Position numbers and translations under genes: made by a program. Positions 26,231-35,626 of a DNA stretch of 64,000 nt are shown piece after piece. Each line of letters opens with the position of its first letter. Position 1 is the first letter of the stretch. The notes beneath the pieces were generated by a model. That model ran no database searches. It saw nothing but the letters and a program-made list of their open reading frames with translations, and was not told where the DNA came from. This DNA is from Hymenobacter cellulosivorans (GTDB lineage Bacteria; Bacteroidota; Bacteroidia; Cytophagales; Hymenobacteraceae), in the NCBI RefSeq assembly GCF_022919135.1, contig NZ_CP095049.1:3352501-3416500 (forward strand). The letters are read 5' to 3'.

Positions 26231-27775
26231 ATGAAAGTCAATAAAATAGCTGCACTCTTGCTCGTGGGTGGTCTGTTCATGACCACAGCCTGCGACAAAG
26301 ATCTGCTGGATCAAGCCAACCCCAACGCGCCGACCAAGGAGAACTTCTGGCAAAACCAGGAAGACGCTACCAAGGGCATTTACGCCTGCTACTCAGGCCT
26401 GCAGCAGTTTGCCTGCTACTACCGCAGCTGGCACTTTATGGCCCACCGCTCCGACGAGTCGTTTAGCCAGAGCCCGTTTGTGGAGCTAGCCGACTTTACC
26501 CGCTTCATCCAGCCCAACGTCGACTTCTTTATTTCCTCGTTTGCCTGGAACGACTATTACCGCACCATCTACCGGACCAATCAGGCCATCGGCCGGATTC
26601 CGGGCATCCAGATGGACGAGAAGCTGCGCCGGCAGCTGGTGGCCGAAGCCCGGTTTGTGCGGGCCCTGTCGTACTTCGACCTGACCTACTTCTTCGGTAA
26701 CATTCCCCTGATTCTGGAGGAGCCCGTGGACGTGAACTACCGCGCTCCGCAGGTGGGGCAGGCCCAACTGGAGGCTCAGATGATTGTGGATTTGCAGGCT
26801 GCCATTCCGGATTTGCCGCTTTCCTACAACGATGCTGAAAAGGGCCGGGCTACCAAGGGCGCGGCCCAGGCCCTGCTGGCCAAAGTATACATGCAGCAGC
26901 GCAAGTGGGCCGAGGCCTCGGCGTTGTTTGCGCAAATTCAGGCCTCGGGCCAGTACGGCCTGGTGCCCAACTACGTCGACAACTTCACCGATAACAACGA
27001 AAACAACCGCGAATCGGTGTTTGAGGTGCAGTTCTCCGGCGCGGTGCTGGAAGTAGGGCAGGGGCAAGACAACGGCTCCTCGGCCGAAACCCACGACCGG
27101 CCCAACTTCTTCGGCCCTCCCGGCCCCACCTACGCCGACGTACAGCCCCGCCGCTGGCTACTCGACGCCTACACCGACTCGACGGTATCGTTGGCGCCCG
27201 GCAGCAAAACCAAGCACCAGATTGACCCCCGCCGCGACGTGAGCATTATCCACGTCGATAACCCGGACCGTTTCTACGGGCAAACTTTCGCCGAGTGGGG
27301 CTGGAACCCCAACCAGCAGTACTGGCGCAAGTACCTCAACGACCGGACGCGCACGGCCCCGGGGCAGCGCAACGAGAACTTCTCCTCGGGCATCAACCAC
27401 CGCGTGATTCGCTACGCCGACGTGCTGCTGATGCAGGCCGAGGCCCAGACCGAGCTCAAGCAGTTTGGTCCGGCTCTGACCCTGGTAAACCAGGTGCGGG
27501 CCCGCGTGGATCTGGCCCCGCTAACGGGCTCCTATTCGGAGGAGCAACTGCGCCAACTGATTCGGCTGGAGCGGGCCCGGGAGCTGGCCGGGGAAGGCAC
27601 GCGCTGGTTTGATATTCTGCGCTGGGGCCTGATGGACAACCCGGCTGGTCTTGAAGAGCTCAAGGGCCGGGACCCGGACTTTACCAACTTCCGCCCGGGT
27701 ATCTCAAAGCTGCTACCTATTCCGCGCCGCGACCTGGGCATTGACCCGGCGCTGCGCCAGAACACGGGCTACTAA
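26231..27775 (+). CDS. SusD/RagB-family glycan-binding lipoprotein
   Basis: A 514-residue surface lipoprotein that caps the SusC barrel and binds the glycan. The signal ends in GLFMTTAC (lipid-anchored Cys about 21). The N-terminal half has the tetratricopeptide-like helices (RRQLVAEARFVRALSYFDLT), and the C-terminal RagB region has RYADVLLMQAEA and RARELAGEGTRWFDILRWG. Length is typical. The partner SusC is immediately upstream in the same operon, under the same operators. Confidence 0.93.
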   Translation: MKVNKIAALLLVGGLFMTTACDKDLLDQANPNAPTKENFWQNQEDATKGIYACYSGLQQFACYYRSWHFMAHRSDESFSQSPFVELADFTRFIQPNVDFFISSFAWNDYYRTIYRTNQAIGRIPGIQMDEKLRRQLVAEARFVRALSYFDLTYFFGNIPLILEEPVDVNYRAPQVGQAQLEAQMIVDLQAAIPDLPLSYNDAEKGRATKGAAQALLAKVYMQQRKWAEASALFAQIQASGQYGLVPNYVDNFTDNNENNRESVFEVQFSGAVLEVGQGQDNGSSAETHDRPNFFGPPGPTYADVQPRRWLLDAYTDSTVSLAPGSKTKHQIDPRRDVSIIHVDNPDRFYGQTFAEWGWNPNQQYWRKYLNDRTRTAPGQRNENFSSGINHRVIRYADVLLMQAEAQTELKQFGPALTLVNQVRARVDLAPLTGSYSEEQLRQLIRLERARELAGEGTRWFDILRWGLMDNPAGLEELKGRDPDFTNFRPGISKLLPIPRRDLGIDPALRQNTGY

Positions 27776-27786
27776 GCGGAACTCCT

Positions 27787-27823
27787 AACAGCCGCTCCGG
27801 CATCTGCCTGGGGCGGCTGTTTT
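27787..27823 (+). terminator. Terminator after susD
   Basis: AACAGCCGC and GCGGCTGTT are perfect 9-bp arms with a 17-base loop, followed by TTGC. It separates the susCD unit from the GH43 gene. Confidence 0.75.
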
Positions 27824-27891
27824 GCTCGGGGCCATAGGCTTCGTCCCCGGTGTGCACACAACCTAACTCTCCCCTCCAATTCCCACTTGTT

Positions 27892-29574
27892 ATGACTTCA
27901 ACCGTACTCCCACCCCGCCGCGGCCTGTCCTGGCTGATTATGCTACTCATGCTGCTGGCCCGGCCCCAGGCGCAGGCGCTACAAGGCTTTACCGGCGTCC
28001 ACGACCCGTCTACTATCGTCAAAGAAGGCGACAAATACTGGATTTTTGCCACCGGGCAAGGTATTTACAGCATGTACTCCACCGATTTGGTCAACTGGAC
28101 GCCGGGGCCGCGGGCGGTGTTTGTCAACAATGCCTACCCGAGCTGGATAAACACCAAGGTGCCGGGTTTTCAGGGCACTTTCTGGGCGCCCGAGTGCGTG
28201 TTTCGCAACGGCAAATACTACCTCTATTACTCCTGCTCCACGTTTGGCTCCAAGGTGTCGGCCATTGGGCTGGCAACCAACGTGACCCTGGACCCCACGA
28301 GCCCCAATTACCGCTGGGAAGACCAGGGCGAAGTCGTTTCGTCGAATGCGGCCAGCGCCGCCAACGCCATTGACCCGGCCGTATTTCAGGACTCTAACGG
28401 CGACGCCTGGCTGCTGTACGGCTCCTTTTTTGGCGGTATTCGCAGCACCCAGCTTAATGCGGCCACCGGCAAGCCGTTGGGAACCACCACGTATTCGTTG
28501 GCCAATGGCGACGTGGAGGCGGCCTACATGGTGAAGCAGGGCACCTACTACTACCTGTTTATCAACCGTGGCAGCTGCTGCAACGGCATCAATAGTACCT
28601 ATACCGTCCGGGTGGGTCGCTCTACCAGTGTGAGCGGCCCGTTTCTGGACCAGAGCGGTAACGACCTGAACAGCAACGGCGGTACGCTGGTACTGGGCAG
28701 CGGCGGCCGCTACATTGGGGCCGGGCACGCGGGCATCTTTACCGAGGGCGGCGTCAACTACTTTTCCCACCACTACTACGATGGCGAGGACAATGGCGCG
28801 CCCAAGCTGAACCTGGCCAAGCTGACGTGGAGCGCCACGGGCTGGCCCATCATCAGCCGCGACTGGGTGGCGGCGGGCCGCTACGAAATCAAGAACCAAC
28901 TGAGCAACTTGGTCTGGGATGCCTGGGGCTGCACCGGTGCTGCAGGCCAGATGATTGCGCAGGGCACCCCGTCCGGAATAAACTGCCAGCGCTGGGACTT
29001 CACGGCCCTGGGCAACGGCGAGTACAAAATCACCAACGCCCTGGGCGGACTGGCTGCCGATGTGGTGGGCTGCTCAGCCGCGGCCGGGGCCAAGCTGCAG
29101 CTGTTGGCCTACAGTGGCGCCGCCTGCCAGCGCTTCCGCATCGACCGGGCCAACGACGGCACGCTAGTTCTGGCCTCGGCCAATGGTAATAGGGTAGTGG
29201 AAGTGCCCAATGCGGCCACCACTGCCGGGCAGCAGCTCGGGCTCTGGGATTACAACGGTTGTGCCTGCCAGCACTGGAGCCTGACGGCAGTGGGGGGCAC
29301 GCTGGCTACGACCGGGAGCGGGCAGTTGCCAGGCGTGAGTATATACCCGGTTCCGGCCACGCAGACCGGCTTTACCATCGAGCTTGACGCTGCGGCTGGG
29401 GCTGGAGCTACCTACGTCAGTGTATCGGATGTGGCCGGGCGCACTTTGTACCAGGGTGAGTTTGGCGCCCGGCAGCAGAAGATGCTGGTTGCTAAGTCGT
29501 TGCCAGTGGGTCTGTACCTAGTGCGCGTGCAACGTGGCGGGCGTATGACCACGCAAAAAATCACGGTGCACTAA
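27892..29574 (+). CDS. Secreted GH43 arabinanase with ricin-type lectin and T9SS sorting domain
   Basis: A 560-residue secreted enzyme expected to cut alpha-1,5-arabinan. After a signal peptide, the five-bladed GH43 domain (about 35-330) has VHDPST (base Asp), NAIDPAV (second Asp) and DVEAAYMV (acid Glu). Residues about 335-465 form a ricin-B/CBM13-type trefoil (LVWDAWGCTG, CQRW, CQRFRI, CQHWSL). The last 80 residues are a type A T9SS sorting domain (GVSIYPVPA, GLYLVRVQRGG). It should be exported to the surface and possibly attached there. The gene at 37505 encodes a paralogue of the same architecture. ATG 27892 starts the signal peptide. Confidence 0.9.
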   Translation: MTSTVLPPRRGLSWLIMLLMLLARPQAQALQGFTGVHDPSTIVKEGDKYWIFATGQGIYSMYSTDLVNWTPGPRAVFVNNAYPSWINTKVPGFQGTFWAPECVFRNGKYYLYYSCSTFGSKVSAIGLATNVTLDPTSPNYRWEDQGEVVSSNAASAANAIDPAVFQDSNGDAWLLYGSFFGGIRSTQLNAATGKPLGTTTYSLANGDVEAAYMVKQGTYYYLFINRGSCCNGINSTYTVRVGRSTSVSGPFLDQSGNDLNSNGGTLVLGSGGRYIGAGHAGIFTEGGVNYFSHHYYDGEDNGAPKLNLAKLTWSATGWPIISRDWVAAGRYEIKNQLSNLVWDAWGCTGAAGQMIAQGTPSGINCQRWDFTALGNGEYKITNALGGLAADVVGCSAAAGAKLQLLAYSGAACQRFRIDRANDGTLVLASANGNRVVEVPNAATTAGQQLGLWDYNGCACQHWSLTAVGGTLATTGSGQLPGVSIYPVPATQTGFTIELDAAAGAGATYVSVSDVAGRTLYQGEFGARQQKMLVAKSLPVGLYLVRVQRGGRMTTQKITVH

Positions 29575-29629
29575 AGCCTTCGGACGCGGCCTGATGGGAG
29601 AAGGAAAAACGAGGAGACAATTAGTGGTG

Positions 29630-29643
29630 CACAAACGATTGTG
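29630..29643 (+). promoter_or_regulatory. LacI-type operator 3 (mutarotase)
   Basis: CACAAACGATTGTG, identical to the consensus, 226 bases before the mutarotase ATG. The sequence TACTTTAC (29654-29661) just after it resembles a weak -7 box. Confidence 0.75.
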
Positions 29644-29772
29644 TAGATGCGAAAGTTTATCTACTTTACGCACCAAATAACTGGCTGAGCCAGCTGTACT
29701 GCAGCGTTGGATGGCAGTTAGCTTATTGTATAATCGTCTGGTAATGAGCATGCAGATTGGTATTTAGTCATG

Positions 29773-29786
29773 CACAATCCATTGTT
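29773..29786 (+). promoter_or_regulatory. Degenerate LacI-type operator 4 (mutarotase)
   Basis: CACAATCCATTGTT matches the consensus at 11 of 14 positions. Its location in the same leader as operator 3 makes it a plausible auxiliary site. Confidence 0.45.
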
Positions 29787-29869
29787 AAGACCCCACCCGC
29801 CAACTATGGCTGCCTTCGACTCTTGCTATTCCGTCGCTGCCTTTATGAATTCCCACCTTCTTTCCGCTC

Positions 29870-31069
29870 ATGACTAACACTAAAAATACTACCGGCCGAC
29901 TGCTTGGGGGGCTGGTTGCCGTAACCGGCTTGCTGGCCCTGGCAGCCTGTAACCAAACATCCTCGCCGGAGCAGGGTGCTAGTTCGCCCAGCGCCAGCGA
30001 ACCGGCCCAAAACCAGACGACGGCCGCTGTTCCCACTTCCGCTTCCTTCGGCAAGACCACGGACGGCACCGAAGTCCAGCTCTACACGCTCACCAACGCC
30101 CACGGCCTGAAGGCCACCATCACCAACTACGGCGGCATCGTGACCAGTCTGCACGTGCCCGACAAGGCCGGCCGGCTCGGCGACATCGTGCTGGGCTTCG
30201 ACAACGTAAGCGGCTACCAGAGCCCGGAGTACCAGAAATCCGGCCCCTACTTCGGGGCCCTGATTGGCCGCTACGGCAACCGCATTGCCAAAGGCCAGTT
30301 CACCCTCGATGGCAAAGAGTACACCCTGGCCAAAAATAATGGCGAAAACACCCTACATGGCGGTACCAAGGGCTTCGACAAGGTGATATGGCAGGCCAAG
30401 CCGGGTTCATCGGCCGAGGGGCAGACGCTTACCCTCGCCTACCGCAGTAAGGACGGGGAGGAAGGCTACCCCGGCAACCTAGACGTGACAGTGGTCTACA
30501 CCCTGACCAACAACGACGCGCTTAAGATTGATTATACCGCCACCACCGATAAAGCCACGCCCGTCAACCTGACCAACCACGCCTACTTCAACCTGAGTGG
30601 GAGCAAGGACGTGCTCGGCCACCAGGTTACTATTCCGGCCAATACGTACACGGTGGTCGATGCAGGTTTGATTCCGACCGGGGAGCTGCGGCCGGTGAAA
30701 GGCACCCCCTTTGACTTTACCACTGCCCACACCATTGGGGAGCGAATAGCCCAGGTGCCCGGCGGCTACGACCACAACTGGGTGCTTACTGAAACGGCCG
30801 GACTGCACGCGGCGGCTACCGTGCTTGAGCCCACTACGGGCCGCACGATGACGGTCACGACCACCGAGCCCGGCCTGCAGTTCTACACCGGCAACTTCCT
30901 CGACGGCAGCCTGAAAGGGAAGGGTGGTACGGTCTACGGCAAGCACGCGGGCTTCTGTATGGAAACCCAGCACTTCCCCGACTCGCCCAACCAGCCCAAA
31001 TTTCCCAGCACCACCCTGCAGCCCGGCCAGACGCTGCGCTCTACCACCGTTTACGCCTTTGGGCGGTAA
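29870..31069 (+). CDS. galM: Aldose 1-epimerase (mutarotase), lipoprotein
   Basis: A 399-residue mutarotase that interconverts alpha and beta anomers of free sugars. It has a lipoprotein signal (LLALAAC, Cys about 26) and a low-complexity Ser/Gln/Ala linker, so it is anchored outside the cytoplasm. The catalytic domain starts near residue 60. It shows the GalM features ITNYGGIVTSLHVPD, GALIGRYGNRIAKG, NLTNHAYFNL with the catalytic His, and PGLQFYTGNF; the catalytic Glu is likely in GFCMETQHFPD. In this locus it would speed anomer exchange of released L-arabinose. Confidence 0.9.
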   Translation: MTNTKNTTGRLLGGLVAVTGLLALAACNQTSSPEQGASSPSASEPAQNQTTAAVPTSASFGKTTDGTEVQLYTLTNAHGLKATITNYGGIVTSLHVPDKAGRLGDIVLGFDNVSGYQSPEYQKSGPYFGALIGRYGNRIAKGQFTLDGKEYTLAKNNGENTLHGGTKGFDKVIWQAKPGSSAEGQTLTLAYRSKDGEEGYPGNLDVTVVYTLTNNDALKIDYTATTDKATPVNLTNHAYFNLSGSKDVLGHQVTIPANTYTVVDAGLIPTGELRPVKGTPFDFTTAHTIGERIAQVPGGYDHNWVLTETAGLHAAATVLEPTTGRTMTVTTTEPGLQFYTGNFLDGSLKGKGGTVYGKHAGFCMETQHFPDSPNQPKFPSTTLQPGQTLRSTTVYAFGR

Positions 31070-31284
31070 GGACGCAGCACACTCGCCCGGTCCTTGTTTT
31101 GTTCGGGCCATCGGCTCGGCGCTCGATTTCCTTAGGCTCGGGTTGGCTACACTTGTCCGAAATCAGTCAACCTAGAAACGAGCGGATTGGTAGAATATCT
31201 ACCTCATTTCAGGGCCTGGCGGGCACAGGGCGCGTCTTAAAACTTCATCCATTTAACGCCGGGCGCTAATAAGGCGCTCCTACT

Positions 31285-32982
31285 ATGCAAACCTCCGACT
31301 CTTACGTTATTGGCATCGACTACGGCACCGACTCCGTGCGGGCCCTGCTGGTGAATGCCCGCACCGGTGCCGAAGTAGCCCAGGCCGTGCACCCCTACGC
31401 CCGCTGGAAAGAGCAGCGCTACTGCAACGCGGCCAAAAACCAGTTTCGCCAACACCCCCTCGACCACATCGAAGGTCTGGAAGCCACCGTCCGCCAAGTG
31501 GCCAGCAAGGTGCCCGCCGAGCAGATTGTGGGCCTAGCCGTGGATACCACCGGCTCGACGCCCGGCCCGGTGAATGAGCAGGGGGTGGCCCTGGCGTTGC
31601 TGCCCCAATTCGCCGAAAACCCCAACGCCATGTTCGTGCTCTGGAAAGACCACACGGCCCTGGCCGAGGCGGCCGAAATTAACCAGAAGGCCCGCTCCTG
31701 GGGCGGCGACGACTACACCAAGTTCGAGGGTGGCATCTATTCCTCGGAGTGGTTTTGGGCCAAGATCATGCACGTGACCCGCCAGGACGAAGCTGTGGCC
31801 CAGGCCGCCTACTCCTGGATGGAGCACTGCGACTGGCTGACCCTGCTGCTCACCGGCGCCGATTTGCACACCTTCAAGCGCAGCCGCTGCGCCGCCGGTC
31901 ACAAGGCCATGTGGCACCACAGCTGGGGCGGCCTGCCCATGGAGCACTTCATCGTGGAGCTCGAACCCAAGCTGACCCTGTTGCGCGGCCATTTGTACCA
32001 GGACACGTTTACGGCCGACGAAGTAGCGGGCCACCTTTCCGAGGAGTGGGCCACCCGCCTGGGCCTGACCACCAAAACCGTGGTAGCCGTGGGTACTTTC
32101 GACGCTCATGCCGGGGCCGTGGCCGGCGAAATCGAGGCCTACTCGATGGTAAAAGTAATGGGCACCAGCACCTGCGACATCGTGGTGGCGCCCATGGACG
32201 AAGTAGGGGAGAAGCTCGTGCCCGGTATCTGCGGGCAGGTGGATGGCTCGGTGATTCCCGGTATGCTGGGCCTCGAAGCCGGGCAGTCGGCGGTGGGTGA
32301 TTTGCTGGCGTGGTTCCGGCAGGTAATCGAGTGGCCCTTGCAGACCATGCTGGCTTCTTCCAAAGTGCTGAGCGCCGAACAACAAGCGGCTCTGCGCCAG
32401 GAAATGAGCGACAACATGATGGTGGAACTCAACAAGGCCGCCGCGGCCGTCGACCCCGACGAGTCACAGGTGCTGGCCCTGGACTGGGTGAACGGCCGCC
32501 GCACGCCCGACGCCAACCAGGCCCTGAAAGGCGCCATCATGAACCTGACGATGGGCACCTCGGCCCCCCACATTTTCCGGGCCCTGGTCGAGTCCATCTG
32601 CTACGGCTCCAAGCAAATCGTGGAGCGCTTCGAGCAGGAAGGCATTCCAATCAAGCAGGTAATCGGGCTGGGCGGCGTGGCCAAGAAGTCGGCCTTTATG
32701 ATGCAGACTCTGGCTGACGTGCTCAACCGCCCCATTAAAGTAGCCGAATCGGACCAGGCGCCGGCCCTGGGTGCGGCCATGTACGCGGCCGTCGCCGCCG
32801 GTATTCATCCCGACGTGGTTTCGGCGCAAAAGGCTATGGGCAACGGCTTTGCGGAGAGCTACCAGCCCAACCCGGCCCGCGTAGCCGACTACCAGCGCCG
32901 CTATGAGCAGTACCAGGCTTTCGGGCAGTATGTAGAGCACGCCACACTGGGCGAGCCAGCCGAAACCAGTATCCTAGTCTAG
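31285..32982 (+). CDS. araB: L-ribulokinase
   Basis: A 565-residue FGGY-family sugar kinase that phosphorylates L-ribulose to L-ribulose-5-phosphate. The ATP-binding start IGIDYGTDSVRALLV and the AraB-type segments AVDTTGSTPGPV, FVLWKDHTA and GTFDAHAGAV are present, as is the late GLGGVAKKSAFMMQ. Length fits AraB and exceeds xylulokinases. It is followed by araD and araA on the same strand; the 150-base gaps suggest one or more internal promoters. No operator copy was seen directly upstream. Confidence 0.93.
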   Translation: MQTSDSYVIGIDYGTDSVRALLVNARTGAEVAQAVHPYARWKEQRYCNAAKNQFRQHPLDHIEGLEATVRQVASKVPAEQIVGLAVDTTGSTPGPVNEQGVALALLPQFAENPNAMFVLWKDHTALAEAAEINQKARSWGGDDYTKFEGGIYSSEWFWAKIMHVTRQDEAVAQAAYSWMEHCDWLTLLLTGADLHTFKRSRCAAGHKAMWHHSWGGLPMEHFIVELEPKLTLLRGHLYQDTFTADEVAGHLSEEWATRLGLTTKTVVAVGTFDAHAGAVAGEIEAYSMVKVMGTSTCDIVVAPMDEVGEKLVPGICGQVDGSVIPGMLGLEAGQSAVGDLLAWFRQVIEWPLQTMLASSKVLSAEQQAALRQEMSDNMMVELNKAAAAVDPDESQVLALDWVNGRRTPDANQALKGAIMNLTMGTSAPHIFRALVESICYGSKQIVERFEQEGIPIKQVIGLGGVAKKSAFMMQTLADVLNRPIKVAESDQAPALGAAMYAAVAAGIHPDVVSAQKAMGNGFAESYQPNPARVADYQRRYEQYQAFGQYVEHATLGEPAETSILV

Positions 32983-33135
32983 TCTTGCCGCTGTATCGAA
33001 AGCGAAATGAACGGCCTCGCTAAGACCAAAAAGGCCTTAGGAATCACCGTTTCGGTGATGGCAAGCCCCCAGATTGTCTGACTGATCCTTGCCGAGGGCT
33101 ACGTAAGCTCGTTCAAACGGCTTCACACTCGTATT

Positions 33136-33837
33136 ATGAGTCAATACCAAGAACTTAAACAGGCCTGCTACGCGGCCAATATGCAGCTGCCCGAACTCGG
33201 GTTGGTGCTTTTTACCTTCGGCAATGCCAGCGTGGTCGACCGGGAAAACCGGGTGTTTGCCATTAAACCCAGCGGGGTGCCCTACGCTACGCTTCGGCCC
33301 GAGGACATTGTCATTGTCGACTTTGCGGGCAAGGTAGTGGAGGGCGAGAAGCGCCCTTCGTCGGATACCAAAACCCACGCTGTGCTCTACGCGCACTGGG
33401 ACCATATCGGCGGTATCGTGCACACGCACAGCACCTACGCCACGGCCTGGGCCCAGGCTCAGCTCGACATCCCGATTCTGGGCACCACCCACGCCGACCA
33501 TCTCACGGCCGATATTCCCTGCGCCCCGCCCATGGACGACCAGATGATAGCCGGCGACTACGAGCACCAAACCGGCTGGCAGATCATCAACGAGTTTCAA
33601 CGCCGCGGCCTTTCGCCCACGGAGGTGGAAATGGTGCTACTCAGCAACCACGCGCCCTTTACCTGGGGCAAAACCGTGGAAAAAGCCGTCTACCACAGCG
33701 CCGTGCTCGAAGAAGTAGCCCGTATGGCCTACCTCAGCTGCACCCTGCGCCCCGACGTGCCCCGCCTCAAGCAGGCCCTGATTCAAAAACACTACGAGCG
33801 TAAGCACGGCGTGCATTCTTATTACGGCCAAAGCTAG
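33136..33837 (+). CDS. araD: L-ribulose-5-phosphate 4-epimerase
   Basis: A 233-residue class II aldolase/epimerase-fold enzyme that makes D-xylulose-5-phosphate, the entry to the pentose phosphate pathway. The metal site is visible as GIVHTHSTYATAWAQ (two His), with THADH after it and the third His in LLSNHAPFTWG. GNASVVDRENRVFAIKPSGV is the phosphate-binding start. Length and motifs match AraD of the arabinose operon. Confidence 0.93.
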   Translation: MSQYQELKQACYAANMQLPELGLVLFTFGNASVVDRENRVFAIKPSGVPYATLRPEDIVIVDFAGKVVEGEKRPSSDTKTHAVLYAHWDHIGGIVHTHSTYATAWAQAQLDIPILGTTHADHLTADIPCAPPMDDQMIAGDYEHQTGWQIINEFQRRGLSPTEVEMVLLSNHAPFTWGKTVEKAVYHSAVLEEVARMAYLSCTLRPDVPRLKQALIQKHYERKHGVHSYYGQS

Positions 33838-33962
33838 AAGGCTCAAAAGCTTTTTAGAGTTAGTTCCCCTCTCTCTTTCAAGGGGGAACTGGCTTCTAGC
33901 ATTCTAGCTGGGCACCCCCTAGCATAACTCTAAACCACCCAAGGTTTTCACCCCCGCATACC

Positions 33963-35453
33963 ATGATTGATATTTCCACCTACGAAGCCTGGTTTATCAC
34001 CGGCAGCCAGCACCTCTACGGCCCCGAAACCCTGGAGCAAGTCGCCCAGCACTCCCAGCAGATTGCCGAAGCCCTGGGCTCGGCCCTGCCGATTAAGATT
34101 GTCTATAAGCCCGTGCTGACGGGCCCCGACGAGATTTACAAGCTGGTACAGGAAGCTAATACGACGGCCAATTGCGTGGGCCTGATTGCCTGGATGCACA
34201 CCTTCTCGCCGGCCAAAATGTGGATCAACGGCCTGAAGATTCTCCAGAAACCCCTGGCCCACCTGCATACCCAGTTCAACCGCGACATTCCGTGGTCGGA
34301 TATCGACATGGACTTCATGAACACCAACCAGTCGGCCCACGGCGACCGGGAGTTTGGCTTCATCGGGGCCCGCTTGAAGCTAAAGCGCAAGGTGGTGGTA
34401 GGCCACTGGCAAAGCGCCGATGTGCACGAGCGGCTGAGCATCTGGAGCCGTGCCGCCTGCGCCTGGGCCGACTGGCAAGGTGCCCGCATCGTGCGCTTCG
34501 GCGACAACATGCGCTACGTGGCCGTAACCGAGGGCGACAAGGTGGAAGCCGAATTGAAGTTTGGCTACTCGGTCAACACCTATGGCATCGGCGACTTGGT
34601 AGCGGTGATTAACGCCGTGAGCGACGAGCAGGTAAACAAGCTGCTGGCCACTTACGAACAAGAATACGAGCTGGGCGACTCGCTCAAGGAAGGCGGGGAG
34701 CAGCGCGAGAGTCTGCGCGAGGCGGCTCGGATTGAAGCGGGGATGCGCCAGTTTTTGCAAGACACCAAGGCCATCGGTTTCACCGACACCTTCGAGGATC
34801 TGCACGGCATGGCCCAGCTGCCCGGTATTGCCACCCAGCGCCTAATGGCTGAAGGCTACGGCTTTGGCGGCGAGGGCGACTGGAAAACCTCCGCTCTGGT
34901 GCGGGCTATGAAGGTGATGGGCGCGGGCCTGCCCGGCGGCAACTCCTTTATGGAAGACTACACCTACCACTTCCAGCCCGGCAACGAGCAGGTACTGGGC
35001 TCCCACATGCTGGAAATCTGCCCCACTATTGCCGAGGGCAAAGCCAAAGTGGAAGTGCACCCCCTGGGCATCGGGGGCAAGGCCGACCCGGCTCGGTTGG
35101 TGTTCAACTGCCCCGCCGGTCCGGCCCTGAATGCCACCATCGTAGACCTTGGGCACCGTTTCCGCCTGGTAGTAAACGAAGTGGAAGCCGTAGCACCCGA
35201 GCAGGATTTGCCCAAGCTGCCCGTGGCCCGGGTGCTCTGGAAAGTGAAGCCCAGCCTGAGCGTGGGCGCGGCCGCCTGGATTCTGGCCGGCGGGGCTCAC
35301 CACACCGGCTACAGCCAAAACCTGACGGCCGAGTATTTGGAAGACTTCGCCGAAATGGCCGGCATCGAGTACCTCATCATCGACGACGAGACCAAGCTGC
35401 GCACTTTCAAAAACGAGCTCCGCTACAACGACGTGGCTTTCAGCCAGCGCTAA
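33963..35453 (+). CDS. araA: L-arabinose isomerase
   Basis: A 496-residue cytoplasmic isomerase converting L-arabinose to L-ribulose. It has the diagnostic start [18 protein letters not shown], the segment [15 protein letters not shown], and active-site Glu/His regions [19 protein letters not shown] and SHMLEICP. It completes the AraB-AraD-AraA set, in the order araB-araD-araA. A palindromic element follows its stop. Confidence 0.95.
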   Translation: MIDISTYEAWFITGSQHLYGPETLEQVAQHSQQIAEALGSALPIKIVYKPVLTGPDEIYKLVQEANTTANCVGLIAWMHTFSPAKMWINGLKILQKPLAHLHTQFNRDIPWSDIDMDFMNTNQSAHGDREFGFIGARLKLKRKVVVGHWQSADVHERLSIWSRAACAWADWQGARIVRFGDNMRYVAVTEGDKVEAELKFGYSVNTYGIGDLVAVINAVSDEQVNKLLATYEQEYELGDSLKEGGEQRESLREAARIEAGMRQFLQDTKAIGFTDTFEDLHGMAQLPGIATQRLMAEGYGFGGEGDWKTSALVRAMKVMGAGLPGGNSFMEDYTYHFQPGNEQVLGSHMLEICPTIAEGKAKVEVHPLGIGGKADPARLVFNCPAGPALNATIVDLGHRFRLVVNEVEAVAPEQDLPKLPVARVLWKVKPSLSVGAAAWILAGGAHHTGYSQNLTAEYLEDFAEMAGIEYLIIDDETKLRTFKNELRYNDVAFSQR

Positions 35454-35482
35454 GCCCAGGTTATGATGCGCTAAACCAATCC

Positions 35483-35585
35483 GAACGTCATGCTGAGCCT
35501 GTCGATGCATCTCTACCGCTTCGTTGCTCTGGCATCTGAATACCATGGCGGTAGAAATGCTTCGGCTGCGCTCAGCATGACGTTC
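35483..35585. repeat. Palindromic element between araA and the symporter
   Basis: GAACGTCATGCTGAGC (35483-35498) and GCTCAGCATGACGTTC (35570-35585) are perfect 16-bp arms. Inside, GCATCTCTACCGC and GCGGTAGAAATGC pair imperfectly. TTTTTTGTG follows the right arm, so it can also serve as a partial terminator. The end words GTCAT-CTGAGC recur in the elements near 56650 and 61857. Confidence 0.75.
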
Positions 35586-35626
35586 TTTTTTGTGCCCATA
35601 CTCTTCCAAATTCCCCGCTCATTTTC

